Shown piece by piece: positions 8,719 to 18,806 of a stretch of 64,000 nucleotides of DNA; position 1 is the stretch's first letter, and every line of letters starts with the position of its first letter. The notes beneath the pieces are model-generated. The model did not search any database. It saw nothing but the letters and a program-made list of their open reading frames with translations, and was not told the DNA's origin. The stretch spans positions 12,616 to 76,615 of the forward strand of contig JACPFJ010000016.1 in the NCBI GenBank assembly GCA_016182975.1. The letters are read 5' to 3'. The DNA comes from Deltaproteobacteria bacterium. GTDB taxonomy: Bacteria > Desulfobacterota > Desulfuromonadia > Geobacterales > Pseudopelobacteraceae. The translations under genes and the position numbers were made by a program.

Positions 8719-9132
8719 TCAGGCACCTGTTCCGCCGCTTCCGGCCAGGATGAAGCGGCCGTAGACCTGGTCGGTCCCCCTGATGTGGCAGACGATCCAG
8801 TCGCTCATGAACTCCAGCGTCTCCCCGCTTATCTCTTCCCCCTCCTGGAAGCGGTCCTGGATATTCTTCAGCCTCTTCACATAATAGTCGTGCTCCTGGC
8901 GGTGAGCGGTGAAGCCGGGGAAGCTGCAGGAGAGCATCAGCCGCTCCTCTTCGGTAAAGTGCATGAAGACATAGCTGATCAGCTTCGAGAGCACGTCGCC
9001 GGTCACCAGCGCCCCCTCGTCCTTGCGCACCGCATCGTGAAGTGCATTTATCCAGCCGATCAACTCCCTGTGCTGTTCGTCGATCCGGGGGATATTCAGG
9101 GCGATGCTGTCGTCCCAGGCAAAGATGGTCAT
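8719..9132 (-). CDS. Bacteriohemerythrin
   Basis: 137 residues with the full set of di-iron ligands of the hemerythrin family: His in IDEQHRELI (about 21), HFTEEE (about 58-63), HRQEHD (about 80-85) and HIRGTD (about 118-123). Such proteins bind oxygen reversibly and act in oxygen delivery, sensing or scavenging in microaerophilic and anaerobic bacteria. ATG 9132 has GAGG seven bases upstream; a GTG three codons earlier (9141) is an alternative. It stands alone between flgM and the M16 pair. Confidence 0.92.
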   Translation of the reverse strand: MTIFAWDDSIALNIPRIDEQHRELIGWINALHDAVRKDEGALVTGDVLSKLISYVFMHFTEEERLMLSCSFPGFTAHRQEHDYYVKRLKNIQDRFQEGEEISGETLEFMSDWIVCHIRGTDQVYGRFILAGSGGTGA

Positions 9133-9147
9133 GTTCGTCACCTCGTT

Positions 9148-10581
9148 TTATGGTACGGCCGATGTCAGATCAAGTTCCCGCACCGCCCCGAAGAGCGTGA
9201 GCGGCTTGTCGAATTTCGCGGTCTCTCCAACCACCACCAGCTTGAAGGCCTCGGGCCTGAGATGCCTTACGGCGGCGGACAGTACGTCCTCCTTGGTCAC
9301 CCGGGCGATGTTCGCGCGGTATTTCTCAAGGTAGTCGGCGGGATAGCCGTAGTACTCCAGCCTTGCGCGCTGGGTCACTATGGAGGCCGGGCTGGTGAAG
9401 CCGAACATGAAGGAGTTTATGATGTAATCCTTGGCCGATTTCAGCTCCTGGTCGCTGACCGGCGCCTGGGTCGTGCCGGCGATGATCGCCTTCATCAGGC
9501 CGATGGCCTTGGCCGTGGATTCCGCCTTGGTCTCGGTTTCGGCGATAAAGGTGCCGGCGAAGCGGCGGCCGATGTCGAAGTGGCTGCCTACATTGTAGGC
9601 CAGCCCCTGGTTGGTGCGGATCTCCATGGTCAGCCGCGAGGTGAAGCTGCCCCCCAGGATGTAGTCCAGGACGCGCACGGCGTAGAGGTCGGGGCTGTCC
9701 TTGCTGATGCCGATGTGACCCATGCGGATGACCGTCTGGTTGACCTCCTTGCGTCCGTAGAGCACCTCTGAAACGAATTGCGCAGGGGGCTTGGGGATCT
9801 CGGGCAGTTCCAGGGCGGTTTTCGTTTCCGCCTTGCCGAAAACCGCGTTCAGTTCCCTGAGCATGGCGCCGCGCTCGAAGTCGCCCGATACCGCCAGGAT
9901 CATGTTGTCTACCCGGAAGAAACGGCGGTGAAACGCGACCATCTCCTGCCGCGTGACGGACTTCACCGAGTCGAAGGTGGGGACGACGCCCAGGGGATGC
10001 CCGGCATAGATGGCCCGGGTGATCTCGCGGTCGGCGATCTCCTTGGGATCGTCGTTCTGGCGGCGCAGCCCCTCGATCATATGCCGGCGGGCGATCTCGA
10101 CCCGCTTCTCGCTGAAATCGGGGCGCAGCAGCACGTCGGCGAAGATCCTCAGCGTGCGGCCGAAGTTTTTCGTCAACGACGTCAGCGAGACCGTTCCCAT
10201 GTCGCTGCTGATGCCGCTCTCCACCGACGAGGCCATGAACTCCAGCTCGTCGTCCATCCGCTCCGGCGCCAGGCCGCCGGCGCCGCCGCTGCGCATGACG
10301 CTGCCGGTAAGGGAAGCCAGACCGGCCATGGCGGCGGGCTCATAGACCGAGCCGGTGCGCACCATGGCGGTGATGTTGACGATGGGGAGTTCCGGGTCCC
10401 GCAGCAGGTAGACCGGCATGCCGCACTCCAGCAGCACCCGCTCGGCCCTGGGTATCTCGTAGCGCAGCTCGGGGAAGGTCATGTTGCGGGGATCGGCCTT
10501 GCCACCCTCGGCGGCGGGGAGCGGGGAAAACGTCCCGAGCAGGATGAACAGGGACAACAGGGAGGTGATCAACCGTCTCAT
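9148..10581 (-). CDS. M16 family peptidase-like protein, non-catalytic subunit
   Basis: 477 residues with an N-terminal signal peptide (hydrophobic residues about 5-22, then PLPAAEGG). The M16 fold is recognisable (SGDF near 230, GGSFTSRLTMEIRTNQGLAY near 320), but where active enzymes have HxxEH this one reads LASLTGSVM, so the zinc site is missing. Many bacterial M16 enzymes pair an active with an inactive subunit, and the active partner is directly upstream, with an ATGA overlap fixing the start at 10581. Probable periplasmic component of a heterodimeric peptidase. Confidence 0.85.
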   Translation of the reverse strand: MRRLITSLLSLFILLGTFSPLPAAEGGKADPRNMTFPELRYEIPRAERVLLECGMPVYLLRDPELPIVNITAMVRTGSVYEPAAMAGLASLTGSVMRSGGAGGLAPERMDDELEFMASSVESGISSDMGTVSLTSLTKNFGRTLRIFADVLLRPDFSEKRVEIARRHMIEGLRRQNDDPKEIADREITRAIYAGHPLGVVPTFDSVKSVTRQEMVAFHRRFFRVDNMILAVSGDFERGAMLRELNAVFGKAETKTALELPEIPKPPAQFVSEVLYGRKEVNQTVIRMGHIGISKDSPDLYAVRVLDYILGGSFTSRLTMEIRTNQGLAYNVGSHFDIGRRFAGTFIAETETKAESTAKAIGLMKAIIAGTTQAPVSDQELKSAKDYIINSFMFGFTSPASIVTQRARLEYYGYPADYLEKYRANIARVTKEDVLSAAVRHLRPEAFKLVVVGETAKFDKPLTLFGAVRELDLTSAVP

Positions 10582-12065
10582 TTCGCCGTACCCCCCTTCT
10601 TGGTGAGAAAGCCGATCATGCGGTTCTCGCGGGTGAAGTAGTCGCGGGCGACCCGCTGGATGTCTGCGGCTCCGACCGCGGCCACCTTGCGGCGGTATTC
10701 GGTCATGTAGCGCCAACTGCCGGTGACCGCCTCGTACTCGGTCAGGTTGCGGGCCAGGCCGCCGTTGGTCCCCATGCGGCGGGCCTCCTCGTACTCGATT
10801 TTGTTGAGGATACGCTGCAGGTCGCGCTCGGAGACCGGCTCGGTTTTCAGCCGCTCCAGCTCGGCCAGGATGGCCGCCTCCACCTCGCTCACCGTGTGCG
10901 GGGCGCGGGGGGTGGCGTTCAGCACGAACAGGTTGGGGAAGCGGCTGCCAGGGGCGTCGAAGACCCCGACGTCGGTGGCGAGCTGCTTCTCGATGACCAG
11001 CCCCTTGTAGAGGCGCGAGGTCCGCCCGTTACTCAGGATCATGCTGATCACGTCGAAGACGTACTCGTCTGGCGCGGTCATGGCAGGCTTGTGAAACCCG
11101 ATTATCAGCGTCGGCTCGGCATCGGCCAATAGCTCGATGCGGCGTTCGCCCGCCTGCCGCGGTTCCTCGGTCGTGACCGGCGCCGGTGTCCTGCCGGGCG
11201 GGATGGCGCCGAAATAGCGCTCCACCAGGGCGATGGTCGCCTTGGGGTCGATATCGCCGACGACGGCGACGATGGCGCTGTGTGGGCCGTAATAGGCGCG
11301 GAAGAACTGCTCGGCCTTGGTGCGGGTCAGGTTCTCGATGTCCGACATCCAGCCGATGGTGGGCTGTCCGTAGGGGTGGGCCAGGTAGCTGGCCGCCACG
11401 AAGGTCTCCCACAGCTTGCTTTCCGGGTTGGCGTCGTAGGAGCGGCGGCGCTCCTCCATCACCACCGCCCGCTCGGTGTAGAATTCCCTCAGCACCGCGT
11501 TCTGCATCCGGTCGGACTCGATGGCCGCCCACAGCTCCAGCTTGTTGGCGGGCATGCTGATCAGGTAGGTGGTGCCGTCGCGGCTGGTGAAGGCGTTGTA
11601 CCCCACTCCGCCGTTCTTGGAATAGAGCTCGAAGAACTCGTCCTTTACGACGTATTTCGACGCATCTGCCTCCAGCGCCGCCAGTTGCTTCTCCAATTCG
11701 GCGATCCTGGCCCTGTCCCCCTTTTCACGCCTGGCCTTCTCCGCCATCAGGGCCTGGGCTGTCTGCTCGATTCGGTCGAGGAGCGGCTTCTCGGCGGTGT
11801 AATCCCTGGTCCCCAGGGTGGTGGTCCCCTTGAAGAGCATGTGCTCCAGCAGGTGGGCTATGCCGCGCTCGTCGCTCCGCTCATCCACGCTCCCCACCCG
11901 GAAGCGGATCCAGGCCGACACCGTCGGCGAGGTGTGGCGCTCCACCATCAGGAGCTTCATGCCGTTTTTGAGCGTGTGCTCGACGACCTTCTCCTCCAGG
12001 TTTGCCGCCTGGAGTGGGGCGGCCAGCAGGCAAAGAGACACCAATAGCAAAAGTTGTCTTTTCAT
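10578..12065 (-). CDS. M16 family zinc peptidase, catalytic subunit (exported)
   Basis: 495 residues. Signal peptide at about 4-20 ending near APLQAAN, then the zinc motif HLLEHMLFKGT (about 67-77) and MEERRRSYD (about 185), giving the HxxEH plus distal Glu of an active M16 enzyme. A Lys/Glu/Ala-rich helical insertion (about 95-130) follows the active site. ATG 12065, preceded by AAGGAT, starts at the signal peptide; the frame is open for ten more codons upstream. It overlaps the non-catalytic partner by four bases. The likely role is periplasmic peptide degradation; the substrate is unknown. Confidence 0.9.
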   Translation of the reverse strand: MKRQLLLLVSLCLLAAPLQAANLEEKVVEHTLKNGMKLLMVERHTSPTVSAWIRFRVGSVDERSDERGIAHLLEHMLFKGTTTLGTRDYTAEKPLLDRIEQTAQALMAEKARREKGDRARIAELEKQLAALEADASKYVVKDEFFELYSKNGGVGYNAFTSRDGTTYLISMPANKLELWAAIESDRMQNAVLREFYTERAVVMEERRRSYDANPESKLWETFVAASYLAHPYGQPTIGWMSDIENLTRTKAEQFFRAYYGPHSAIVAVVGDIDPKATIALVERYFGAIPPGRTPAPVTTEEPRQAGERRIELLADAEPTLIIGFHKPAMTAPDEYVFDVISMILSNGRTSRLYKGLVIEKQLATDVGVFDAPGSRFPNLFVLNATPRAPHTVSEVEAAILAELERLKTEPVSERDLQRILNKIEYEEARRMGTNGGLARNLTEYEAVTGSWRYMTEYRRKVAAVGAADIQRVARDYFTRENRMIGFLTKKGGTAK

Positions 12066-12109
12066 GAAAATCCTTTTTATGTTTTGTTGATTCAACCGAA
12101 CGGCTTCGT

Positions 12110-12610
12110 CTAAAACAGCGAAAACTTGATGTACTTGCGCGGGTTCTCCTTGAAGTCCTTCACCAGAGCATCCACGTCCTCCACCATCCGGTTCAGGCTC
12201 TCGTACAGCTCCGCATCGGTGAGCAGCCTGCCGGCCGTCCCCTCTCCCTCTTTGATCTTGCCGGTTATATCCTCGATGGACTTGACCGAATTGTCGGCCC
12301 TGGTCAGGAGCGAAAGCCCCTTGTCATAGAACGTCCGGTCATTGATCAACATGCCGAGGGTGCCGTCGCTGGAGGTGATCTTGCGGTTCAACTCACGCAC
12401 ATCCTCGGCGGCCTTGACGCTCTTGTCCGCCAGCATCGTCAGCTTGGTATAGAGTTCCTTGTCGTAGATCAGCTTGTTCAATGTCCCTTCCGAGGCCTGG
12501 ATATCCTGAAGGGTCTCGTCGGCCCGGCTGAGGATGCTGATCAGCTTGTTGTAGGGTTCGGGGCTGCGGTTGAGTTTGCCCAGGGTACCTTCCCCCCGGT
12601 TGATCGTCAC
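12110..12610 (-). CDS. MlaD-like protein, C-terminal part (frame-shifted from upstream MCE part)
   Basis: 166 codons from a nominal GTG. The sequence consists of repeated EGTLxKLxxD-type helical repeats (RGEGTLGKL, SEGTLNKLI, SDGTLGMLI, GEGTAGRLL), which in MCE proteins of this kind form the extended C-terminal needle or coiled region. The frame is open upstream to about 12662 and reads TVKLINELHSLTVTINRGEG, which continues the N-terminal fragment after a one-base frame change. It is therefore probably not an independent gene but the second half of mlaD. Confidence 0.7.
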   Translation of the reverse strand: MTINRGEGTLGKLNRSPEPYNKLISILSRADETLQDIQASEGTLNKLIYDKELYTKLTMLADKSVKAAEDVRELNRKITSSDGTLGMLINDRTFYDKGLSLLTRADNSVKSIEDITGKIKEGEGTAGRLLTDAELYESLNRMVEDVDALVKDFKENPRKYIKFSLF

Positions 12611-12626
12611 TGTCAGGGAATGCAGT

Positions 12627-13190
12627 TCATTGATCAGCTTGACTGTTGTTGTAAAGTGCCGGGTCGGTGCTCAGCCTCCCCAGGGTCCCCTTGCCCTGGG
12701 TGACGCTCTCGACGATGGTGTTCAACCGGTCGAAGGCGGTGCCGGCCTTCTGCACCACGTCGTCCAGTTTGATCACCGGCGTGCCCCGCATGACCGTGAC
12801 CGGCTTTTCGAAATACTGCTGCGAAGGGGTGATATCCACGTACTTCTCTCCCATCAGGCCGCGGGTCTTGATGGTGATCTTTGAGTCGGGGCCGATCTTC
12901 TTCAGCGCCTTGGTGGCCACTTCCAGGTAGATATCCACCTCGTTGCTCCTGCGCGGATCGGCGAAGCGGATATCGGCCACCACACCCACATCGACACCCG
13001 CCAGCCAGACCGGCGCCCCTTCCTTGAGGCCGGCCACGTCGGTCATCACCACCCGCAGTTTTCCCTTGGGGATGAACATCTTGGTCTTCTGCCCCATCAG
13101 GGTCACCCCGCCGGCGGCAAAGAGCAGCGCCACGAAGATGAACACCCCGGCGCGCACCTGCGCCCAGCCTATGCGGTTGCTCCGTTTCAT
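12627..13190 (-). CDS. mlaD: MlaD-like MCE-domain protein, N-terminal part (frameshifted)
   Basis: 187 codons. An N-terminal membrane anchor (about 12-32) precedes an MCE domain (about 40-125, with GLKEGAPVWLAGVDVGVV and RGLMGEKYVDI), the substrate-binding part of Mla-type phospholipid transporters. The protein then enters the first EGTLGRL-type repeat and ends abruptly after LYNN in SQADQ and a stop, whereas the neighbouring frame continues the expected repeats. Skipping one base near the ACAACAACA run at about 12650 restores a protein of about 350 residues. Sits directly downstream of mlaF, as expected. Confidence 0.8.
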   Translation of the reverse strand: MKRSNRIGWAQVRAGVFIFVALLFAAGGVTLMGQKTKMFIPKGKLRVVMTDVAGLKEGAPVWLAGVDVGVVADIRFADPRRSNEVDIYLEVATKALKKIGPDSKITIKTRGLMGEKYVDITPSQQYFEKPVTVMRGTPVIKLDDVVQKAGTAFDRLNTIVESVTQGKGTLGRLSTDPALYNNSQADQ

Positions 13191-13214
13191 ATCATTCCCG
13201 TCCGTTCCGTTTTT

Positions 13215-13964
13215 TCACACGAACAGCGACTCTTCCGTGGGCCGCAGGAACTCGCGCACCTCCGGTATGTCGCTTTCCTTCATCTCCGCCTCGGTCCCCT
13301 CGAAGATCATGCGCGCCCGGTGCAGGAAGGTGAAGCGCTCCGAGGTGGCGAAGGCCGTGATCAGGTCGTGTGTCACCATCAGGGTGGTCTTTCCCTCGGC
13401 CTGCAGCTTCTGCATCAGGTTGCAGATGTTATAGACCCCGATCGGGTCGAGGCCGGTGGTCGGCTCGTCGAAGAAGATGTAATCCGGATCGGCCGCCAGG
13501 GCGCGCGCAATGGCCACCCGCTTCTTCATGCCGCCCGAGAGCTCGGCAGGATACAGGTTGACGGCCTGCTCCACCCCGACGAAGGAGAGTTTTTCCAGCA
13601 CGATCCGCTCGATCGCCCGCACCGAAAGCTGCCCGGCCTCGAACAGGCGGTAGCCGACATTCTCCCCCACGGTCATCGAGTCGAACAGCGCCCCCCCCTG
13701 GAAGACGATGGCGATCCGTTTGCGCTGCTCCAGGAAGCGGGTCTCGGAAAGTCCGGTGATGCAGACGTCGCCGATGCAGACCCGGCCTGAATCCGGCTGA
13801 AGCAGCCCCAAAAGCAGCTTGAGGATGGTGGTCTTGCCGGCCCCGCTCACCCCCAGGATGGTGCGGTTGACGCCGCGCTCCAGGCAGAAGTCGAAATCCT
13901 CCAGTATCCGGCGTCCTCCCACCGAGTAGCAGACCTTCTCCATGCTGATGGAATCGCCGATCAT
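13215..13964 (-). CDS. mlaF: Mla-type ABC transporter ATP-binding protein
   Basis: 249 residues with Walker A GVSGAGKTT (about 37-45), signature LSGGMKKRVAIARALA (about 140), Walker B YIFFDEPTTGLDP and H-loop VTHDL. The LSGGMKKR signature and the C-terminal extension are typical of MlaF/Mkl ATPases that power outer-membrane lipid asymmetry or phospholipid transport with MlaE and MlaD. ATG 13964 overlaps the EVE gene stop as ATGA and has GGAG upstream; an earlier start at 14003 would add unrelated residues. Its cognate mlaE lies 1.6 kb upstream, separated by an accessory islet. Confidence 0.9.
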   Translation of the reverse strand: MIGDSISMEKVCYSVGGRRILEDFDFCLERGVNRTILGVSGAGKTTILKLLLGLLQPDSGRVCIGDVCITGLSETRFLEQRKRIAIVFQGGALFDSMTVGENVGYRLFEAGQLSVRAIERIVLEKLSFVGVEQAVNLYPAELSGGMKKRVAIARALAADPDYIFFDEPTTGLDPIGVYNICNLMQKLQAEGKTTLMVTHDLITAFATSERFTFLHRARMIFEGTEAEMKESDIPEVREFLRPTEESLFV

Positions 13965-14431
13965 CTGGGCTCCAGTCCGCCCATGGCGAGGATGATGCGC
14001 CACTCTTCCGCACTGACCGGCTGGATGGAGAGGCGGCTGCGCCCGACCAGCGGCATCGCGGCCAGAAGGGGATTGGCCTTGATCCGTTCCAGTGTGACCT
14101 GGCGCGGCAAGGTTTCAACGTAGCGCACGTCCACCATGAACCAGATGGGATTTTCAACCGAGGATTTCGGATCGAAGTGCTCGGCGTTCGGGTCCATGGC
14201 GGTGAAATCGGGATACCCCTCCCGTACCACCTCCGCGATGCCGACAACGGCCGGTTCGGGTATGCTGCTGTGGTAGAACAGCACCAGGTCGCCGACCTTG
14301 ACCTCGTCCCGCAGGAGGTTGCGCGCCTGGAAGTTGCGCACCCCGTCCCAATGCTCGGTCATGCTCGGCCGGTTCTTGAGGTCGTCGAAGGAGAAACAGC
14401 CCGGTTCGGTTTTGAAGAGCCAGTGATTCAC
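13961..14431 (-). CDS. EVE domain protein (thymocyte nuclear protein 1-like)
   Basis: 156 residues covering one EVE domain: MNHWLFKTEPGCFSFDDL at the start, the WDGVRNFQARN motif near 29-39 and the VGDLVLFYHSS segment near 46-56, all family hallmarks. EVE domains share the PUA-like fold and bind modified bases in DNA or RNA; they occur in modification-dependent restriction and RNA-modification contexts. It overlaps mlaF by four bases, so it is now co-translated with the lipid transporter, although no functional link is known. It follows a 68-codon orphan with a 7-base gap. Confidence 0.88.
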   Translation of the reverse strand: MNHWLFKTEPGCFSFDDLKNRPSMTEHWDGVRNFQARNLLRDEVKVGDLVLFYHSSIPEPAVVGIAEVVREGYPDFTAMDPNAEHFDPKSSVENPIWFMVDVRYVETLPRQVTLERIKANPLLAAMPLVGRSRLSIQPVSAEEWRIILAMGGLEPR

Positions 14432-14438
14432 GATCTGC

Positions 14439-14645
14439 TCACAATAACATGTTTACTTCCCGCATAGGCGAGAAGGGCCTCGTTGCATGGTTGATGAATG
14501 CATAATAGCCGTCAAGGAAATCCATCACATCATCGGCACTGGGCAGATTCATCCTGTCATACGTGCGAAGTTGACGACAATCCAGCGTCAGCGAGTCCGG
14601 ATCAGTGCCTACCAGCAGTTTATCGGCGCTATGTGTGGGGGCCAT
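14439..14645 (-). CDS. Hypothetical protein (68 aa) next to nucleotidyltransferase relic
   Basis: The frame starts MAPTHSADKLL and continues with a well-formed soluble sequence (LDCRQLRTYDRMNLPSAD, FLDGYYAFINHATRP) that looks like a true protein rather than a shadow. It overlaps the end of a degraded nucleotidyltransferase gene, so the two were probably a coupled pair. Family not recognised. It may be intact or the remains of a longer partner; it is part of the accessory islet between mlaE and mlaF. Confidence 0.5.
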   Translation of the reverse strand: MAPTHSADKLLVGTDPDSLTLDCRQLRTYDRMNLPSADDVMDFLDGYYAFINHATRPFSPMREVNMLL

Positions 14646-14807
14646 CGTATGTGTTCCTCAATTGTGCAAAGGTTTCCTGCATTCCGAATAGTTCAAAATA
14701 CCCTTCAATCCGCTTCCAGTCCAGGCGAAGCCGCCAATAAGCGCATAGGCGACATGCTCCCGGTCGAAGGCCGCTAAAAGTTGTGATGTGACGGTTTTAA
14801 AGTCCTA
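14629..14807 (-). pseudogene. Nucleotidyltransferase (AbiEii-like) relic, internal deletion
   Basis: Reading down from 14804, the frame codes DFKTVTSQLLAAF then REHVAYALIGGFA, the typical N-terminus of small nucleotidyltransferases, but the codon where the initiator should be is TAG. The frame then fails; a second frame continues LDWKRIEGYFELFG and FAQLRNTY, resembling the C-terminus of the same family, and stops at 14629. The catalytic core is missing. This is best read as a deleted remnant of a toxin-like nucleotidyltransferase. Confidence 0.6.
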
Positions 14808-14896
14808 AACTACTTCACCCCTATCGGGAAAACCATTCCCACCAGCGACTTCTGCGGCGCCGGCTTGTTGCCTGTTTTTTAATAACTCGTTGTTGA

Positions 14897-14922
14897 CCGG
14901 TTCACGCGCGCGCGTGAACCGG
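14897..14922. repeat. 26-base perfect palindrome
   Basis: CCGGTTCACGCG followed by CGCGCGTGAACCGG forms a perfect inverted repeat with no loop, in the 220-base non-coding gap between the nucleotidyltransferase relic and the DUF2442 gene. No coding function was seen in this gap. It may be an operator, a cruciform or a terminator stem (no T-run). Confidence 0.7.
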
Positions 14923-15031
14923 TGATCTACCCAAATGGAACATTTAGTCTGTGCACATGATAAAACCAGAGAACCAGGAACATCCCCTGGATTACCCGCA
15001 TCACAATCAGGCGGGCACAAGACTCGCCCCC

Positions 15032-15301
15032 CTACGGTTTGTATGGCTCGGAACTTTCCGCTACCATCGCCGCTTCGTAGATGGTTTCCGGTGCGATATC
15101 CACGCCATCGGGCCAGGAGAGCACGCCAAGCTCCCTATTCAGGTCCACGGCATCGAAATAGCTCTTGTCGGCAAAATGGCTGAACACACCGCCGCGTGAG
15201 GCGTATGAGGCGAGATCGACCACACCCTTGCGACCGTTGTCAAACTCCAGTTCCAGCCGGTATCCACCCAGTTTTTTAAAATTGATAATGTCGTGCCACA
15301 T
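15032..15301 (-). CDS. DUF2442 family protein (putative antitoxin-like partner)
   Basis: 89 residues beginning MWHDIINFKKLGGYRLELEF, with the compact DUF2442 pattern (FDNGRKGVVDLASY, then LSWPDGVDIAPETIYEAA). Genes of this family are very often paired with DUF4160 genes, as here, and the pairs have been suggested to be toxin-antitoxin-like. The gap to the upstream DUF4160 gene is 11 bases, so they form one unit. Direct function is unknown. Confidence 0.85.
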   Translation of the reverse strand: MWHDIINFKKLGGYRLELEFDNGRKGVVDLASYASRGGVFSHFADKSYFDAVDLNRELGVLSWPDGVDIAPETIYEAAMVAESSEPYKP

Positions 15302-15312
15302 GACGCAACCTC

Positions 15313-15573
15313 CTATCGTAAAGGGGCGATGGGTTCCAGAGGCTTGAAATCCATTGCGAGTTCCCAGTTATGCAGCAGCTCTTCCTGGTGGAGCGAGGCC
15401 CATTCAATGACGATACCCAAGGCCCGTGGCGGCAATGAACCGTTGGTAATTGAAAGGTCGTTGATTCGGATGGAAATCCGGTCGCTTCCATAACGCGCAT
15501 GGAAATGGGGAGGATTGTGTTCGTCATGAAACATGGCGATAATTATGCCATAAAATCTCGATATTTCAGGCAT
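15313..15573 (-). CDS. DUF4160 family protein
   Basis: 86 residues with the DUF4160 signature MPEISRFYGIIIAMF then HNPPHFHARYG, the HxPPHFHA motif being diagnostic. ATG 15573 has AGGAG upstream; a start nine codons earlier (15600) is less likely. The pair with DUF2442 forms a two-gene accessory cassette. It begins 61 bases after the mlaE stop, in the same direction, hence is probably read through from the lon-mlaE transcript. Confidence 0.85.
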   Translation of the reverse strand: MPEISRFYGIIIAMFHDEHNPPHFHARYGSDRISIRINDLSITNGSLPPRALGIVIEWASLHQEELLHNWELAMDFKPLEPIAPLR

Positions 15574-15634
15574 CTTTTGTGCTCCTCGCATTTTGTTCAA
15601 CTCCGAAAACAGCTCTGTTTTTCCTCCAAAAACC

Positions 15635-16408
15635 TCACCCCCTGAACGCCACGAAGATCTTGGTCAGGAAGAAGTCCGACACCAGGATCAGCACCGAGGA
15701 GAGCACCACTGCCTGCTTGGCCGCGGCCCCCACCCCCTCCGCGCCCCCCCTGGTGTTCAACCCCACGTAGCAGCCGGTCATGGTGATGATCAGGCCGAAG
15801 CAGGTCGGCTTGGCCACCCCCTCGATCAGGTCCTGGAAGACCATGAACTGCGGGATTCCCTTGATGTACATGGTGGGATTGATGCCGTAGCCGGATGCCA
15901 TGATGTAGCCCCCCAGCAGCGAGACGACATCGGCCACCACGGTCAACAGCGGCATGGCCAGCAGCATCGCCTTTACCCTGGGGGCCACCAGGCGCTTGAC
16001 GATGTCGGTCCCCTCCACCCGCATGGCGTCAACCTGTTCGGTCACCACCATGGTGCCCAGCTCGGCGGTGATGGCCGACCCGACCCGGCCGGCCACCATC
16101 AGCGAGGCCAAAACCGGTCCCAGTTCCTTGATCATGGTGACCGCCACCATGCCCCCCACATAGCTGGTGGCGGCAAAGGGCTTGAGCTGGATCAGGGCCT
16201 GCAACGCCATGACCATGCCGGTGAACAGGCCGGTCAGGATGCAGATGAAAAGGGAGGAGAAGCCCAGCTTGTCGAATTGCAGGACGAATTCGCGGTAGTA
16301 GAAGGGACGGCGGAAGATGCGCACGAAGGTCCGTCCGGCCAGGGCGAAGTAGCCCTGCAGGCCGGAGAAGAACTGCAGCATCAGTTTGTCGATGATGGCG
16401 ATGTCCAT
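15635..16408 (-). CDS. mlaE: Mla-type ABC transporter permease
   Basis: 257 residues with five to six membrane segments and the MlaE family motifs: LTGLFTGMVMALQALIQL near 60-77, MIKELGPVLASLMVAGRVGS near 90-110 and ELGTMVVTEQVDAMRV near 115-130. MlaE is the inner-membrane permease of the phospholipid transporter whose ATPase (mlaF) and MCE subunit (mlaD) lie downstream. The start is two bases after the lon stop, so it is co-transcribed with lon. Separated from mlaF by DUF4160, DUF2442, a relic and the EVE gene. Confidence 0.93.
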   Translation of the reverse strand: MDIAIIDKLMLQFFSGLQGYFALAGRTFVRIFRRPFYYREFVLQFDKLGFSSLFICILTGLFTGMVMALQALIQLKPFAATSYVGGMVAVTMIKELGPVLASLMVAGRVGSAITAELGTMVVTEQVDAMRVEGTDIVKRLVAPRVKAMLLAMPLLTVVADVVSLLGGYIMASGYGINPTMYIKGIPQFMVFQDLIEGVAKPTCFGLIITMTGCYVGLNTRGGAEGVGAAAKQAVVLSSVLILVSDFFLTKIFVAFRG

Positions 16409-16410
16409 GG

Positions 16411-18726
<2,316 letters not shown>

Positions 18727-18806
18727 GATTTACTGTCCTTTGCGCGGTTATCTCTTAATATAAGATAATACCACATTTTATCTGTTCTTCATCCGCATCG
18801 TTACGA

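Noticed and set aside
14805-15020. A 71-codon minus-strand open frame between the nucleotidyltransferase relic and DUF2442
   Set aside because: It crosses the 26-base palindrome, has no ribosome site and no protein-like pattern; treated as non-coding.
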